From Polymyxa betae (taxonomy: Eukaryota; Endomyxa; Phytomyxea; Plasmodiophorida; Plasmodiophoridae), in NCBI GenBank assembly GCA_003693705.1, contig RBZT01000435.1:248001-312000 (forward strand): 64,000 bases of DNA. Direction: 5' to 3'. Shown piece after piece: positions 33,489 through 46,494 of the stretch; positions within the stretch are counted from its first letter, which is position 1, and each line of letters starts with the position of its first letter. The notes below the pieces were generated by a model. The model saw only the letters and a program-made list of their open reading frames with translations, had not been told where the DNA came from and did no database searches. Both the position numbers and the translations under genes were made by a program.

Positions 33489-34674
33489 ATGTGTGATGAT
33501 GAAGTCCAAGCCCTAGTCGTCGACAACGGTTAGCGGCTCAGCAGCGGTAGCGCTTCGCATAGGCACTGACCCATGTTTCCCAGGATCCGGTATGGTCAAA
33601 GCCGGATTCGCTGGCGATGATGCTCCTCGAGCCGTCTTTCCCTCGATTGTCGGCCGCCCTCGGCATACCGGTATCATGGTTGGCGCTACCCAGAAGGACG
33701 CTTACGTCGGAGACGAGGCCCAAGCCAAGCGTGGTATTCTGACCTTGAAGTACCCGATTGAGCACGGTATTGTCACAAACTGGGATGACATGGAGAAGAT
33801 CTGGCACCACACCTTCTACAATGAACTTCGTGTCGCTCCTGAAGAACACCCAGTTCTATTGACTGAAGCTCCTCTGAACCCCAAGGCTAACCGAGAGAAG
33901 ATGACACAAATCATGTTCGAGACCTTCAACACCCCTGCCATGTACGTCGCTATTCAGGCTGTCCTTTCTCTGTACGCTTCTGGTCGTACTACTGGTATCG
34001 TTCTGGATTGTGGTGATGGTGTCTCGCACACTGTTCCGATCTATGAAGGTTATGCTCTGCCTCATGCCATCCTTCGTCTCGATCTGGCCGGCCGTGATTT
34101 GACTGACTACCTGATGAAGATTCTGACCGAGCGTGGTTACTCCTTCACTACGACGGCTGAACGAGAAATCGTCCGAGACATCAAGGAAAAGCTTGCTTAC
34201 TGTGCTCTTGATTTTGACACCGAGATGTCCAACTCTGAACAGTCCTCCGAAGTCGAGAAATCGTACGAACTTCCAGATGGTCAAGTCATCACTGTCGGCA
34301 ATGAGCGATTCCGGTGCCCAGAGGTTCTGTTCCAGCCTGCCTTGATCGGTCTTGAACAGGAGGGTATCCACCAGTTGACCTACCAGTCCATCATGAAATG
34401 TGATGTTGATATTCGTAAGGATCTGTACGGCAACATTGTCCTGTCAGGTGGTACTACCATGTTCGATGGCATTGCCGACCGTATCAACAAGGAAGTCACA
34501 GCCCTGGCTCCATCTTCGATCCGTGTCAAAGTTGTTGCTCCTCCAGAACGTAAATACTCTGTATGGATTGGAGGATCCATCTTGTCATCGCTATCGACGT
34601 TCCAGCAAATGTGGATCAGCAAGGACGAATACGATGAAGCCGGTCCCTCAATTGTTCACCGCAAATGTTTCTAA
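33489..34674 (+). CDS. Actin
   Basis: Conventional actin of 376 residues. Exon 1 is 33489-33528 and codes [13 protein letters not shown] plus the first base of a glycine codon; the 55 nt intron is 33529-33583; exon 2 runs to the TAA at 34672-34674. Sequence is highly conserved throughout: [20 protein letters not shown], the nucleotide-binding motifs [19 protein letters not shown] and [17 protein letters not shown], and the C-terminus PSIVHRKCF. The N-terminal MCDDE is cytoplasmic-type. Third-position use is biased to c and t, as in highly expressed genes. Convergent with eIF2-alpha, whose stop is 164 nt away. Confidence 0.98.
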
Positions 34675-34837
34675 ATCCACGTTTGCTGTCTCATATACCG
34701 TGGGATTGTTCCGTTCTAATTCATTGATAAAATTGCACATTGCTCATATTCAATATTTTTGTATCCAAAGTAGCATCAAAGAATTGTCAGGGAGTGAGTA
34801 TCATAAAAAGAAATTGTCAGGATGTGAATGCTTTTAT

Positions 34838-35847
34838 TTATTCAGCGTCTATATCGTCATCACCGTCTACTTGGCGGTTTTGCATTTCGTAAGCTTCCAA
34901 TTGAGAAGCAAGCATCTTCTCATCCTTCTCAGTAACGGCACGAGCTTCTTGCTTGATGTTGATATCACCACCATGTTCAAGAATGCGCTGGCCAATGACA
35001 TCGCATACTTTCTTAATAAGAACAACGCCTTCCTCTTTGTCTAACGAAACAGTGGATATGACATACAGGGGTGGAGCGATTAATTTGATTGACAATGGAA
35101 AATCTTCAGTAGTCAGCTTTAAGCCTTCACTGAGAGCATCTTTAACAGCGTCGATTCCTGCCAAAACAAGTATTAGCAAATCAGAAAAAGAAAGCAAGAA
35201 CTAGAAGAGCAAAAATAGTCTTTACCCTCGTATCTGAAGCAAGTGACTTCGATATCCGCTCTGATCTTGACAGCTTGGGGAGTAAGACGGCGTTCTATTT
35301 GCTTCATAAGCTCTTCCCGCGTATTGGGGCTCATGTTGAGATCCGCGAAGATAGACTCGGGATCAGAAACAGCAACCTTGAAGGCATTGTAGGCATGACC
35401 GTATTTCTTGTACAGTGGCCAAGCAACGGTTTTAAGAAGCTCTTCCACCGGGATGTGAACTTTTGTGGAAACTTGACGCATGATTGAATGGACGGTCTTT
35501 GATTTGTTCCATTTCAACTCGAGCTTCTCGATATCTTCAGACGTCACACGTCGTTTGGATAAATCGATATACCCTTTCTCTTTATCGACACGAAGGACGA
35601 CAACCGCCTCAGTACGACCGACTCGGATAAGCTTATTAACCGAACGGATTCGTCGCCGGGACAGTTCGGAGAGCAAAATCATGCCTTCGACGCCGTTATA
35701 TTCTAGCAGCGAGACATAGGCCCCCATCTCAGCGATGCTTTTGACCTGAACCATGACGAGCTGGTCGACTTCAGGATACTTCTCCTCGTACATGCGACAT
35801 TGGAGATCCTGGGCTGTGAGTTCGTCATCGTTGTCAACCAGCGTCAT
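34838..35847 (-). CDS. EIF2S1: Translation initiation factor eIF2 subunit alpha
   Basis: Two exons with one intron of about 65 nt near 35160-35225, giving about 315 residues. The N-terminal S1 domain ([40 protein letters not shown]) contains the serine that stress kinases phosphorylate in [11 protein letters not shown], and the following [18 protein letters not shown] is intact. A helical domain ([20 protein letters not shown]) follows, then the alpha-beta domain [19 protein letters not shown], continued across the intron to [13 protein letters not shown]. The acidic C-terminal tail is short. Regulation by phosphorylation therefore looks possible. Confidence 0.97.
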
Positions 35848-36483
35848 CTTCTCCCAAGAGGAATGTTATCCGCAATAATCTCCGACAGACGGACTCCGGA
35901 ATATCTAAGAATCTATCTTCTGGAAGGGAAAATTCACATTTTATACTTGACCAGGAGTATCTCACATCTGTAAAAAATAACTAACATGTTTGCTCCTCTA
36001 AACTGAAAGCAATGCTGTGAAACAACAGGATAAAAGGTTTGATCAGAAATGAAACGTGACAATAGGTTTCATTATGTAAATTGCTGAAAATATCAGCTAC
36101 TGACTACTGTAATTCTTTTATAACTCTTAAATCAGTCTGTGCGCCAAAATACTTTGGCTTGCTGAGTATGTAAGCAGGCCATCATATATTACAGAAACAG
36201 CAGGATAGCTTGGTTTACGAAAGTTCAAATGAGTTTCCACTTTGAATTTGCCGAGCTAAATCAAATTCCACAAATGGCGAATGTCAAGGAATAAGAAGAA
36301 CTGAGTTCAGATGTTCTCAAGCATGGGGTTTCGGTGAGTATGCCTGAGAGCTTTCGAATCTCATCTTTAGATAGTGATCAGACTATGAGAGAGAGGGAGC
36401 TTATAGACCAGAGAGCAAAATGATAACAGGTTCCGCAGTAATGAGAAACAAAGTCGGTTCGAATTTCTACCTGAGTCTGTTAT
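35848..36483. other. Intergenic, about 640 nt
   Basis: A/T-rich DNA between two divergent genes, eIF2-alpha and an unidentified gene. No open frame of note, RNA gene or repeat seen. Presumably contains both promoters. Confidence 0.5.
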
Positions 36484-37827
36484 ATGATTTTGGCGGGCAC
36501 TATTCAAATTTCTATGATGCGCCATTCTGGCAAGCGTCCGCCGAGCTTAGGACAGAATCGCACCGATGCTGCCGAAACGTCCTCTAGCGCCGCTAACTTC
36601 AGCTTTGAATCGCCGATCTTGCTGGCTCAAACCAGCTCTGCTCTCGCGAAGGCCTGCGACCTGGTCGACTTAACGCTCGATTCCGAGAACGACCCCAGGG
36701 TGAAGGCGATCGAATGTGAGATATCCGAAGACGAGGTGATAGAGATTCACAGCTCACAAACCGAGAAACCGGTGGTTAATGACCCCAATCAATACGACGA
36801 AGAATTCGCCGATCTTGACGATTTCGATCTCTTAGCCTATGCTTCTGAGCGAGCTTCAGGCCATATAAGTAAGCTTGTAGTGGGTTTTCCGATGGGATTT
36901 TGAAACGGATTAAGGACAAGGTCACTTTACTGCTGTTGAAGAATCCGTCAATTTTGGAAATTACAACGAACAACGATTTGTAGATTCTCAGCTTTCTGCT
37001 CCAACGGGTTCTATCAATTCAGGTAATCTACAAGCTGCGCATGAGGTGTGCTCTGAGTTTTCTCAGACAATGGTTATTACAATGAGCACGATACAAACTA
37101 CAATTATGGCTCTGCAGATTACAATGATGGTTACAGAGACAACAATTTTGTTTCCACCAGGACACCGAATTCTCAGAACCAAAATCAACATCTCATCGAC
37201 TCAAATATAGGGTTTGCTCTAGATTAAAACCAGAAGATTTTAATAACCGCCCATTTGTAGAGGAGGTCAATTCGATTCATTCAGGACACCGAGTTTTTCA
37301 AACCAGGATGGAGAAATCGCCCAACCTGTTATTAGGTCTGTTGTTGGATATATGCAAGAGACGCGTGTTAAAATGTTCTCTATAGAGATAACAAGATGGA
37401 TCCGATCGCACCATATGATCATCAAAGCTACCATGATCGTGGCTTCACAGATTTCGAAAGAAGTTATTATATAGAAAGGAGGGCTCCATTAACCGAAGTA
37501 ACCAATTTTCAAACACCACCAGCTGCGCCACCAATGTCTAGATCATATTCGGCTCCAAGGTATTAGTGAATTTTATTATTGGGGCGTGTGCTGATTTCTA
37601 ACAGAGGGTCTGATGTTGTAAATAATCGATCGAGACTGCCCCCGGCACCCAGATCAGCACCTACAAACAGCAAGAAGTATTGGCGGAAGAGAAGCCATTA
37701 TAAACAAGCTGGGGGTAAGCGAGGGGGAGACGGATCACGAAAATCAGTAAAAACTCTGGCAGCACGATCTCCAGTAACAAAGCAAGAGATAATGGAAAGG
37801 ATAAATAAATATGGAATGGAGATGTAG
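36484..37827 (+). CDS. Uncharacterised low-complexity protein with a SUMO-interaction-like motif
   Basis: Not recognised. About six exons joined by GT-AG introns of 45-60 nt; total about 330 residues. Exon 1 has LVDLTLDSEND, a hydrophobic core next to acidic residues as in SUMO-interacting motifs, then DEEFADLDDFDLLAYASE. Later exons are rich in Asn, Tyr, Ser and Gln: NGYYNEHDTNYNYGSADYND, then FRTPSFSNQDGE, RTPNSQNQNQ and NFQTPPAAPP, suggesting a repeated TP-containing unit. The C-terminus is basic: KKYWRKRSHYKQ and ITK-like KQEIMERINKYGMEM. It is predicted largely disordered. A nuclear role is an inference from the SIM-like motif and basic tail. Start is 36484 or an ATG 30 nt later. Confidence 0.6.
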
Positions 37828-38208
37828 CTCGAATGCAACAGCTCGCTAGTTCGCTGTTGGTGCTGGAATGATGAGTTTGCAGTGTCTTTATAGAATTATA
37901 GCTCACGCCAACATTTATGGCTGGCCTGGCAGCATTCAACCACTCAAAACACCTCACGATGCAATCTTTGGAGATCTTATCCGCCAAAATAAATTCTGTA
38001 AGGACCCTGCTATACAACGATTGCCTGTATAGTCTATAATGTAGGCTTATGCACGCCATCCCATGGGACATTTCATTTGATTTTCTACTATGGCATAGCG
38101 AATGCAAATGAAAGGACAAAAAGCGATAAAATTGCACATTTTTTGTTCGGAGTCCGTGGCGGAAATATTCCGATTGATTACTGATTTTCTGCCATCTCGC
38201 TGCTAAAA
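37828..38208. other. Intergenic, about 380 nt
   Basis: Between the low-complexity gene and WDR12, both on the plus strand. Holds a long minus-strand open frame (37661-38137) without family features, which I regard as chance. Nothing else visible. Confidence 0.45.
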
Positions 38209-39569
38209 ATGAAGGAACCCGCTAACGATCAACCGTCGTCATGCACGGTTCGATTTGTGACGAAACTACCTGAGGTGGTCCCCGACCAAGGTCTTGCTGT
38301 TCCCAGCACTCTATCGGTTGATGGACTCAGCGACCTCGTTAATCATCTCGTCGATCAAGGTTCGTCGTTTTCTAACTTTTAAATTACACAACTTGTAAAC
38401 ATTTAACTTCAGTGGTATCTTTTCGCCAAATTTCAGTGTCTGGTTTTAATTCAGTTGAGAGCTGAAATTGAATCTCTAATGTAGATTCACCAATCGATTA
38501 CGATTTCCTGATCGAAGGCGAATTCCTTCGCACGTCGCTTGCCGACTACATCACCGCCGCCAACCTGTCCTTCGAATCCGTCCTGACGCTGGAATACACG
38601 CATCGGCATCCCGCTCCGGAGCCGGAATCACGCCTTCCGCACCCCGATTGGATCTCATGCCTGGCCATCACCGGGTCGGTGATCTACACCGGCTGCTACG
38701 ACAACACCATCAGACAATGGACCTCCAGCTCAGACAAGCCGCAGCGCCAGCTGATCGTCCATACAGGGCCCGTGAAGTGCCTGGCGGTCTCGTCGACGAC
38801 TCTCCTGACTGGCTCCAAAGACAACACCGTTCGTCTCTGGTCGCTTGATGATATGTCTCCGATTGCGATCGGGTCGCAACATGACGACTCGGTGGAATCG
38901 GTGGCATTCTGCCCTTCTAGACAGGATTTATTCGTCTCTGGATCGTGGCATCACACCATTCGGTTATGGGGTGTTGGGAAAGGCCGCGCCGCCCCAGTTG
39001 TAAAAAAATCGAAGTCGAAACGTGGTTCAGAGACGACCCAGACGGCGCTTATTGAGCGCTCTTGCTTGAGCAACGTCCATAGCCAGACCGTCTCTGATCT
39101 ATGCTGGCCGGATGCCGATACGATTTATTCGGTGTCCTGGGATCGGACGCTGTGCCGAATCGACGTCAATGAAGGCACCGTCGTCCAGACCAGGACGCTG
39201 ACCGACGCAGCATCCAGTGTCGCTTTCAGCAGCAGCGCTAACCTGATCGCGGTTGGGCATGCGGATCGGGCGGTCCGCCTCTACGATCCAAGGCTGCCGG
39301 GCGCTCCTGCCAAACTGCTTCGTGGTCATCAGGGCTGGGTTTCGGATCTGGCCTGGGCGCCGGGATCCGCCACAATGTTGGCGTCGAGCTCGTACGATTG
39401 CACGTTGAAGGTCTGGGACGTTCGCAGCACGACGCCGCTGCACACGTTGAAAGCGGATACTGGGGCGGCCGGCGCCAAGACGTTGTGTGTTGATTGGTCG
39501 AAGGATGGCGTCATTGCGTGCGGTGGTACTGATGGCCAGCTGCGTCTGCATCGATCGAAGGCGTGCTGA
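38209..39569 (+). CDS. WDR12: Ribosome biogenesis protein WDR12 (Ytm1)
   Basis: PeBoW complex subunit for 60S maturation. Exons 38209-38359 and 38485-39569. The N-terminal NLE domain has CTVRFVTKLPEVVPDQGL and, across the 125 nt intron, SPIDYDFLIEGEFLRTSLAD and LEYTHRHPAPEPESRLPHPD, as in WDR12. Seven WD repeats follow, for example VIYTGCYDNTIRQWTSS, LLTGSKDNTVRLWSL, LFVSGSWHHTIRLWG, TIYSVSWDRTLCRID, LIAVGHADRAVRLYDPR and MLASSSYDCTLKVWDVRS. A lysine-rich loop (KKSKSKRG) sits in the position of the long loop between blades. About 411 residues, close to the usual length. Confidence 0.95.
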
Positions 39570-39699
39570 TCATGAATTAAACCAGTGTTTATTGCAGCTG
39601 GAGTCTGTTCGTTTTATTCTGGATAATTAAGCGTGAATGTTACTGCTGCACGTTGATATAGAAGCTTTGAAATATAAAATAAGTAGATTTACAGTAAAG

Positions 39700-42600
39700 T
39701 CAAGCCAAGTGGTGATGTCGACGCCCGCATGAAGGCGCGTGCAATGGTAGCGGCGGCGAGTCACGCCGTAATGTGAAAACCGATGACCTCGATCCGGTCA
39801 GCATTTGCAGCAACTCCGGTGACGCCAACACACGCTGTAGGGCGCCTTCGTAATCATCTCGTTCGAATACCTTCAGATCTGTCGATGATGCCAGGGCCTC
39901 AAGGAACAATCGCGACGTGACCCAAGGCGACGGCTGGTACAGTATTACCGGTGCCAATTCCGCCACGTACGGGATGATGGCGCTCTCGAACGGGACCGTC
40001 GATTTCTGTTGCCAGACCTGTTGCGCCATCAGCAGCAGCAGCGATTTCTCTTCGGCGCTCTGAAGCTTGCGCAACTCGACCATCAACAATTTGACGAAGG
40101 CATCGTGAACGAAATCTTCACTGGCTGCTGATAGCCGGGTGACGGCTGCCTCGCACAGGTCCTGATTGCATTCCAGCAGCAGGGCGGCGCCCATCCTTAA
40201 TGGCGGTACCTGCGCCAGGCAGATTTCGATCAACTTCTGGTAATCGGTCTCAGAGCGCCAATCATGAAGTCGTTGTGTGAAGACGTCTTGATCAAGATGA
40301 CCTGGCGACGTTTCTAACAACTGCAACGCTGATAAGATATACAGAGAGAGCATAGGCTGCCGTGGACTGAGATGCCGGAAAAGCTGAAGCAGAGACGACG
40401 AAGAAATTCGGAAGGGTAACGGCATCAACCCTGGCCATAATGAATCCGGGACTGAATCGACATCCGCTATGATTAATCGTAGCTGATCAGCAAAGGGGAG
40501 GGCCAGAAACACAGCTTGATTCGCTAAAATCAGATCACGATGGCCGCGCTCGATGAGAGAATCAACTTCGGGCGTCGACAGAGGGCGCCCGGAACCTTCC
40601 GCGCGAATCGCGAGATAATCGGCGACAAGACCGTGTTCGCTGCAAAATCGCAACATCAGCTCGTGATCGTTCGTTGTCCGGAGCGAATCCAGTGCTCGAC
40701 GAACATTGAGGTGTTTTGAGCGCCGGGCGAATTCGAACAGCTTGCTGTCGTCGCGCGATTCAACGTAGGCGTAGAGCAGACAGAAGAACTGACAATGGGC
40801 CAGCTCACAGCGGTTCTTATCGGAAAGCGAAGTGCGTTTGGCGAGGACGTCGCCGACAATCTGGACAATGTCACAATGACGGGAGGCGTCCATGCAAAGG
40901 CGGACGAGTTTGTGGAACGCCAAATTGCTGCGATTATAGAACTCGAAAGCGACCGGAAAGTTACGCTCGACGTTCCAGGCGCGATCACCGGCAAACTCGA
41001 AGAAATCAGCCGGGTCCAAGCGCAGCGATAACGACAGGAGCGAAATCTGTTCCGGAGACGGCAACAGCGCCTGGCCGGAGCGAGTCACGAACGCGCTGAC
41101 GACGATCTCGACCAGGTCAATGATAGTCGACGAACGGAACACACGTCGCACGGCCGTACTGGACCATGTCAGGAGTGGCGGATGATCTTGGACGGGCCTC
41201 GGGAGGTAGTTGCCAACGACGTAGGCTGAGATCGGCTCCGCGGTTGGGATGGTCTGCATGATGGAAAGGGCGACATCGAAATCGGCGCCGAACTCGAAGT
41301 TGACATCGGAAAGCACCAACGATACGATTTCAATCTAAAATGCAACGTGTCATTAACAGAATAAATTACACAGGGAACGGAAGCGTGTGGAAATCGAAGT
41401 TAGAGCATTGGAGAAACGTGGCACAGATAATAAAAGAGGAAAGCGATTCAGGGACAAATGGACTATTTCGACAGATAGAGTGAAAGCCGTCAAGTGTTAT
41501 GACATTACCCGGTACCATCAGTATTACTATGTGTAAATCGATGCCCGCGCTCGGAAATGGTTTATGGTGTAACAAAGGTGGAAGTGATCGGCAAATGAAG
41601 ACTGAAAGCTGTAACGACGGCAAATAATGCAAACGGCAAAGAGACCTTGAGAACGCAATTCGAAAAACTGGTAAGAGAAATCTGACCTTATCGGTAGATA
41701 TACAGAAAATGTAATTATCAAATAGAAAGTGTTGATCTGATTCTGGGACAATCTGTGTAGAGATCGGGCTACCTTTCAGTTCCAGGCTGAACAGTTCCAA
41801 GATTGATCGCGATGATGTGTAGACCGACCATACAGGTCCCTGCCGAGACACTCAATCTCCGCATGGATCGACCAGCCTTGCACGCCTTTACCTCTCGATG
41901 ATGTGTCTGCAGCTGGATACGAACGCCGCTCCGGAATCGTGCCATGCAAACGGCCCGACGCTTCTCCAGCCAATGATAGGCACCAGCAGCGTCTCTCAAC
42001 AAAAGCCGGCCACGTTCAAGTCCATGAACGCCCTGAATCTCGACGATATCCACCTAAACCTACAACGTTAGTATGATATAGGTTCAGGAAGGCTGAACTG
42101 CTTACATCGACATCGATGGCATCCTGCGATGCCAGTTCGACATCCAGTACCAGGGCACCGCCGCGGTTCTTTGCCAGCACTAACTGATCGCGGCCGTCAT
42201 CACGCCACCAGCAGCTAGCCTGGGGCCTCACAGGCGCATCCAGCCGGAAATACTCGAATTCGATATGCGGTGATCGAATGGCCTGGTCGATGTCGACGAA
42301 ATGGACGGATTCGCAACCAACTAGCGCCAGACGAGTGCCGTCCGGTGCCAGCACCAAAGCGGCGCACGGATCCGGCTCGGGCAATGCAAAGGATTTCACA
42401 TAAGGCTGGCAGCGGCCCACCTGGTAATTCAGCCAAAGGCGTCCGGCGCTGACGACGATCAGCAGCTGCTGACTGTCGCCATAGTAATGGGCGGCAACCA
42501 GATCAGCGCCCTGCGACGGCGACGAGACGAAGACCGGCGACAATTCGAACAGGGCGACGCCGGTTCCAACCTCCGCCTGGGTCACTGACTCTGCCGGCAG

Positions 42601-42833
42601 GCCCACGTCCGAGACGTCGACGTCGTCATCGACGACGCTGTCGCCGTATTGACCGGCCGTGCTGCTTGTGCTGCAGCGCGACATAGGCAATAGGGGCGGA
42701 TCGCGTCCTGGCCGTGCGTATACCGTAGCGTCGCGATGCCTGCTTGGTTGGGGGGCGGCGTCTCCCAGTCGGCTTGGCCGGAGCGAAATGCTTCAATAGC
42801 CGCTGAATCATTAACGTTTTTAGCGGAGAGCAT
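39700..42833 (-). CDS. Large beta-propeller / alpha-solenoid-type protein, unidentified
   Basis: Not recognised with certainty. From ATG 42833 an acidic N-terminus joins over an intron to a propeller-like region: ADLVAAHYYGDSQQLLIVVS, AALVLAPDGTRLALVGCESV, DQLVLAKNRGGALVLDVELA. The part between 42070 and 41340 is badly resolved; several short introns are needed. The last exon (41330-39700) is about 540 residues of helical repeats: SLRLDPADFFEFAGDRAWN, FYNRSNLAFHKLVRLCMDAS, LVADYLAIRAEGSGRPLS, WRSETDYQKLIEICLAQVPP. Propeller plus solenoid is the plan of membrane-coat, tethering (HOPS, CORVET, BLOC-2) and nucleoporin proteins. I compared it from memory with HPS3, HPS5, Nup133 and RIC1 and none fits well. 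Confidence 0.65.
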
Positions 42834-43565
42834 CAGGGATGAGTAATTGGACGGAACTTGTTCATGGAGAAGAACATTCTAAAACCAAACCAGAGCGATA
42901 AGATAACTCAGGGATGAGTCGTTAACGCAATTCTCGACGAATTGCACTTAGAGAACAGAATCGTCCAACCTTGATTTGAAGTACATTGTTACTAAGAGAG
43001 CGTTTAGGAAAGAATCATGTTATTAAGCATTCCTTAATACGAGAAATAAACACAATTTACTGTTAGGCTTGTGAGTATGCTCAACCCATAAACTGCTCTG
43101 AATTACATTTTCATTCCATAGCCAAATGAAAGGGTATTAACTCTTCCCCTTGTGCAGAATGAAGCACGGTACCAACCCTGAGAACGGCTTCCAGACATCA
43201 GTTGACACGCGGGATCGCTAACGCAGATTTTCGTCAAGAGCAACAGCAATCGGATTCATGAAGCAAACCCAATCTAGGTTGAACGCCATGAGCTTTTATC
43301 TGATCGAGGATCAGCTCGCCAGAGGTTGATATTCTTTCTAACGATGTGTAAATGATCGAGTGAATAATGAGTGAAGGTTTTTCGATGAGGGTGGCGAACC
43401 CCCCTGAAGAGAAGGTGGGGCCCATGATCAGGCTCGGACTGCGGCCTCTCCTGACCTGGGAATTTGATGGTACTCCGCCAAGCCATCAACCACAGTATTG
43501 TTCCAATCCGCTCGCTGCGCTCAGCTGCTTCCCGAATACTCCAACCGTCTCGCAAAAGCGTCATT
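42834..43565. other. Intergenic, about 730 nt
   Basis: Between two divergent genes. A minus-strand open frame across 43274-43774 overlaps the first exon of the cysteinyl-tRNA synthetase and is a shadow of it. No RNA gene or repeat is visible. It presumably holds the promoters of both genes. Confidence 0.5.
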
Positions 43566-46494
43566 ATGGAGCAGCGTCGTGAGCAGCCCGTTTGGTTGGA
43601 GCCGGTGCGGTCGCTGTCGGCCACTCCGCTGCAGGTCTTCAATAGTCTTACCTTGACCAAGACATCGTTTGTTCCCGTAAAGTCAAAACATGGTAATTGG
43701 AAGTTTACTGTTTCGTATTGATGCTCGCTTATAGCCGCAATAAAAGGTTTCATTGTTGTTCTGGATAGAATCATTTTGTTATTCCTTTTTCTATTATTGG
43801 CTTATGATATACTCAGTCGGCTGGTATGCATGTGGTCCAACCGTCTACGATTCCGCTCACCTTGGACACGCTCGAGCCTATGTGACGTTCGATATTATTC
43901 GACGAATTTTGCAAGATTACTTTGGCTATGACATCACGTTTGTGATGAATATCACTGATGTCGATGATAAGATCATCCTTCGTGCCCGTCGTAATCATCT
44001 ATTCAAACAGTATGCAGAAGACCCTGCGACTACACCTGAACGCATTTCTGCCGATTTCCAGAATTCTATCGAGAAAGCTCAGGCATCGCAAATGAAGAAA
44101 ATCGAGCAGCTTCAATCTCTTGTTGCGAACGCTGAATCTCAGCGAAGGTCTATTTGCCAAGGTCTCGGGATATTCAATTGTTGCTAATCAATGCTATGAT
44201 TTTAGGAAGGAGGAACTCTCAGCCAAAGTCGATGAAGAAAGGCTGAAGCTTGCTAAAATTCAAGAAATATCCGCAAACTTTGCAAAGGCTTCCGGAAAGG
44301 ATGCCATGCTGGAAGCTGGCAAAGAATTCCTGTCAGCATGGCTGGACGACCAGTTGGGCGCTTCTGTCACCGACCATTCTATCTTCCGTCAGCATGCAGC
44401 ATATTATGAAGCCGAATTTCTGGCAGACATGGCACAGCTAAACGTTCGAGAGCCTGATGTGCTTACTCGTGTCAGTGAATATGTCCCCCAGATAGAATCG
44501 TTCGTTGCTGGATTGATTCAAAAAGGTTTTGTAAATCTTGTATGGCTTTCGCAGCGGTTAATTGTTGTTCAGGGTTCGCCTATGAGACGAACGGCTCGGT
44601 GTATTTCGATGTTGACAAATTCGACTCCACTCCCGGCTGTCATTATGCTAAACTATGCCCTTGGTCGGTCGGCAATGAGACATTGCAGGACGAGGGAGAA
44701 GGTGCTTTGAAAGGCGCCGACCGCAAACGCAATCGCAACGATTTTGCGTTGTGGAAGAAATCGAAATCCGGTGAGCCGGCCTGGGAATCGCGCTGGGGCC
44801 TGGGTCGTCCCGGATGGCATATCGAGTGCTCGGTGATGGCGTCTGATATATTGGGATCTCAGTTCGATATTCATTCTGGTGGTGAAGATCTCAAGTTCCC
44901 CCATGTCAGTCCAGGGTTGCGGCCTCCGTTTGTCATTTCTCATCCCTTTGTTTATCTTTCCCCATTATTGGTTGACTATTGATTGCTTTGCCTCTTTGAT
45001 TTGTTGCTACTCACAGAAGCTTTTGCGTTTGTTATTCAGAAAAGCGTTCTTGGACACTGTTTTATGCCTGAAATCATGCTGTGGCTTTGCATTTCTGTTT
45101 TGTGCTCCCAACGTATTGCTGACGGATATTGCAGCATGATAATGAGATCGCTCAATCCGAGGCCTTCTTCGGTTGTCAGCAATGGGTGAACTATTTCTTG
45201 CATGCTGGCCATCTGTCAATTGATGGGCTGAAAATGTCGAAGTCGCTAAAGAACTTCATTACAATCCGGGAGGCCTTACAAGAATACACGCCGCGACAGA
45301 TTCGATTGTTGTTCTTGCTACAAGGCTGGGATAAGTCTATGAACTGTATGTTCTCGTACTGTTTCAAATTCCGCATCGAAATCGTTCTGATGCTCTATAT
45401 AGTCAATAACCAGAGTCTGGATGAAGCAGTCTCTAAAGAGAAGCGACTCAACGAATTCTTTAAATCCGCAGATGTTCACATCCGACGTGGCTTTGCTGGA
45501 AATCAGGTAACTCTTTTATCGACAATCTTTTGAAACACATAACAATGATTCCTGGGTTTTTGTTCTCTTTTCTTCCTTGTTTAAGGCATCCTTGACTGAA
45601 GTTTTGCACTTGTTTAGGTTTGGAAGAAATCTGATCGCGAGATTCACGAGAAGCTTTTGGCAATCCAGTCCACTGTACATGATAGCCTGTTGGATAATTT
45701 CGATTACCCAGCAGCTATGGGCGCCATCTTCGAATTATTGGGCGACAGTAACAAATACCTAGCTTCTAACCCTGAGCCGATGCCACTGCTGCTCAAGAAA
45801 ATCGCCACTTATTTCACTCGAATGCTGAAGATATTTGGTGTTATTGCCGACAACGATCTCGGATTCAGCTCGGAATCTAGTCGCGGAGGCCAAAATGCCA
45901 TGCTTTCGTCGATCCTGGACGCTGTATGTCGCATCCCGAAATTTCTTCTCCAAACTCAACCTGTCATAGCTTACCAACTTCCGCAGCGAGATCCGTCAAT
46001 CAGCCCGTAATGGCGAGTCTGCAAAATCGATTTTGGATGCCTGCGATCGATTACGGGATGATATTCTACCCGATTTAGGCGTGCGGCTTGAAGATAAAAC
46101 TGCCAATTCAATCTGGAAGTTAGACGATCCGGAGACGATGCGTCGCGAAAGGGAAGAAGCTGAAGCACAGGCCAGGATTCGTCAGCTCAAGAAGCTTGAG
46201 ACCAAGTTGAATTTAAAACAGACCGAACTGCAACGCCTTCGGAAAAACCTCGGCGATCCAACGTTATTGTTCAAAACAGACCCACCTTCCTATTTAGAAT
46301 TTGACACCGATGGCCTTCCTACAATCAACTTGGACGGATCCCCCGTCTCCGAAAAGAATCGTGCTAAATTATTGAAGTCCTTGGCCAAGTTTAAAGAGGC
46401 TCATGAAAAGGCTCGTGCTGACCCTGACAAAGAGCAAGCGCTAAAAGCCGAATGTGACTCCCTTACACTCCAGATAGCGAACTTGTCCATATAA
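43566..46494 (+). CDS. CARS1: Cysteinyl-tRNA synthetase, cytoplasmic
   Basis: Charges tRNA-Cys. About eight exons, roughly 700 residues. N-terminus [17 protein letters not shown]; across an intron [20 protein letters not shown], holding the first zinc cysteine and the HIGH-type motif [24 protein letters not shown], then an insert typical of eukaryotic [22 protein letters not shown], then [30 protein letters not shown] (zinc cysteine) and [12 protein letters not shown], with the next exon starting [12 protein letters not shown]. The KMSKS loop is intact: [18 protein letters not shown]. The C-terminal exons end in a charged coiled tail ([20 protein letters not shown]), as in eukaryotic cytosolic enzymes. 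No mitochondrial presequence is visible. Confidence 0.96.

Noticed and set aside
39700-42833. Assignment as Nup133 or HPS3
   Set aside because: The general plan fits, but remembered sequence of these proteins does not align at the N-terminal propeller or the solenoid.
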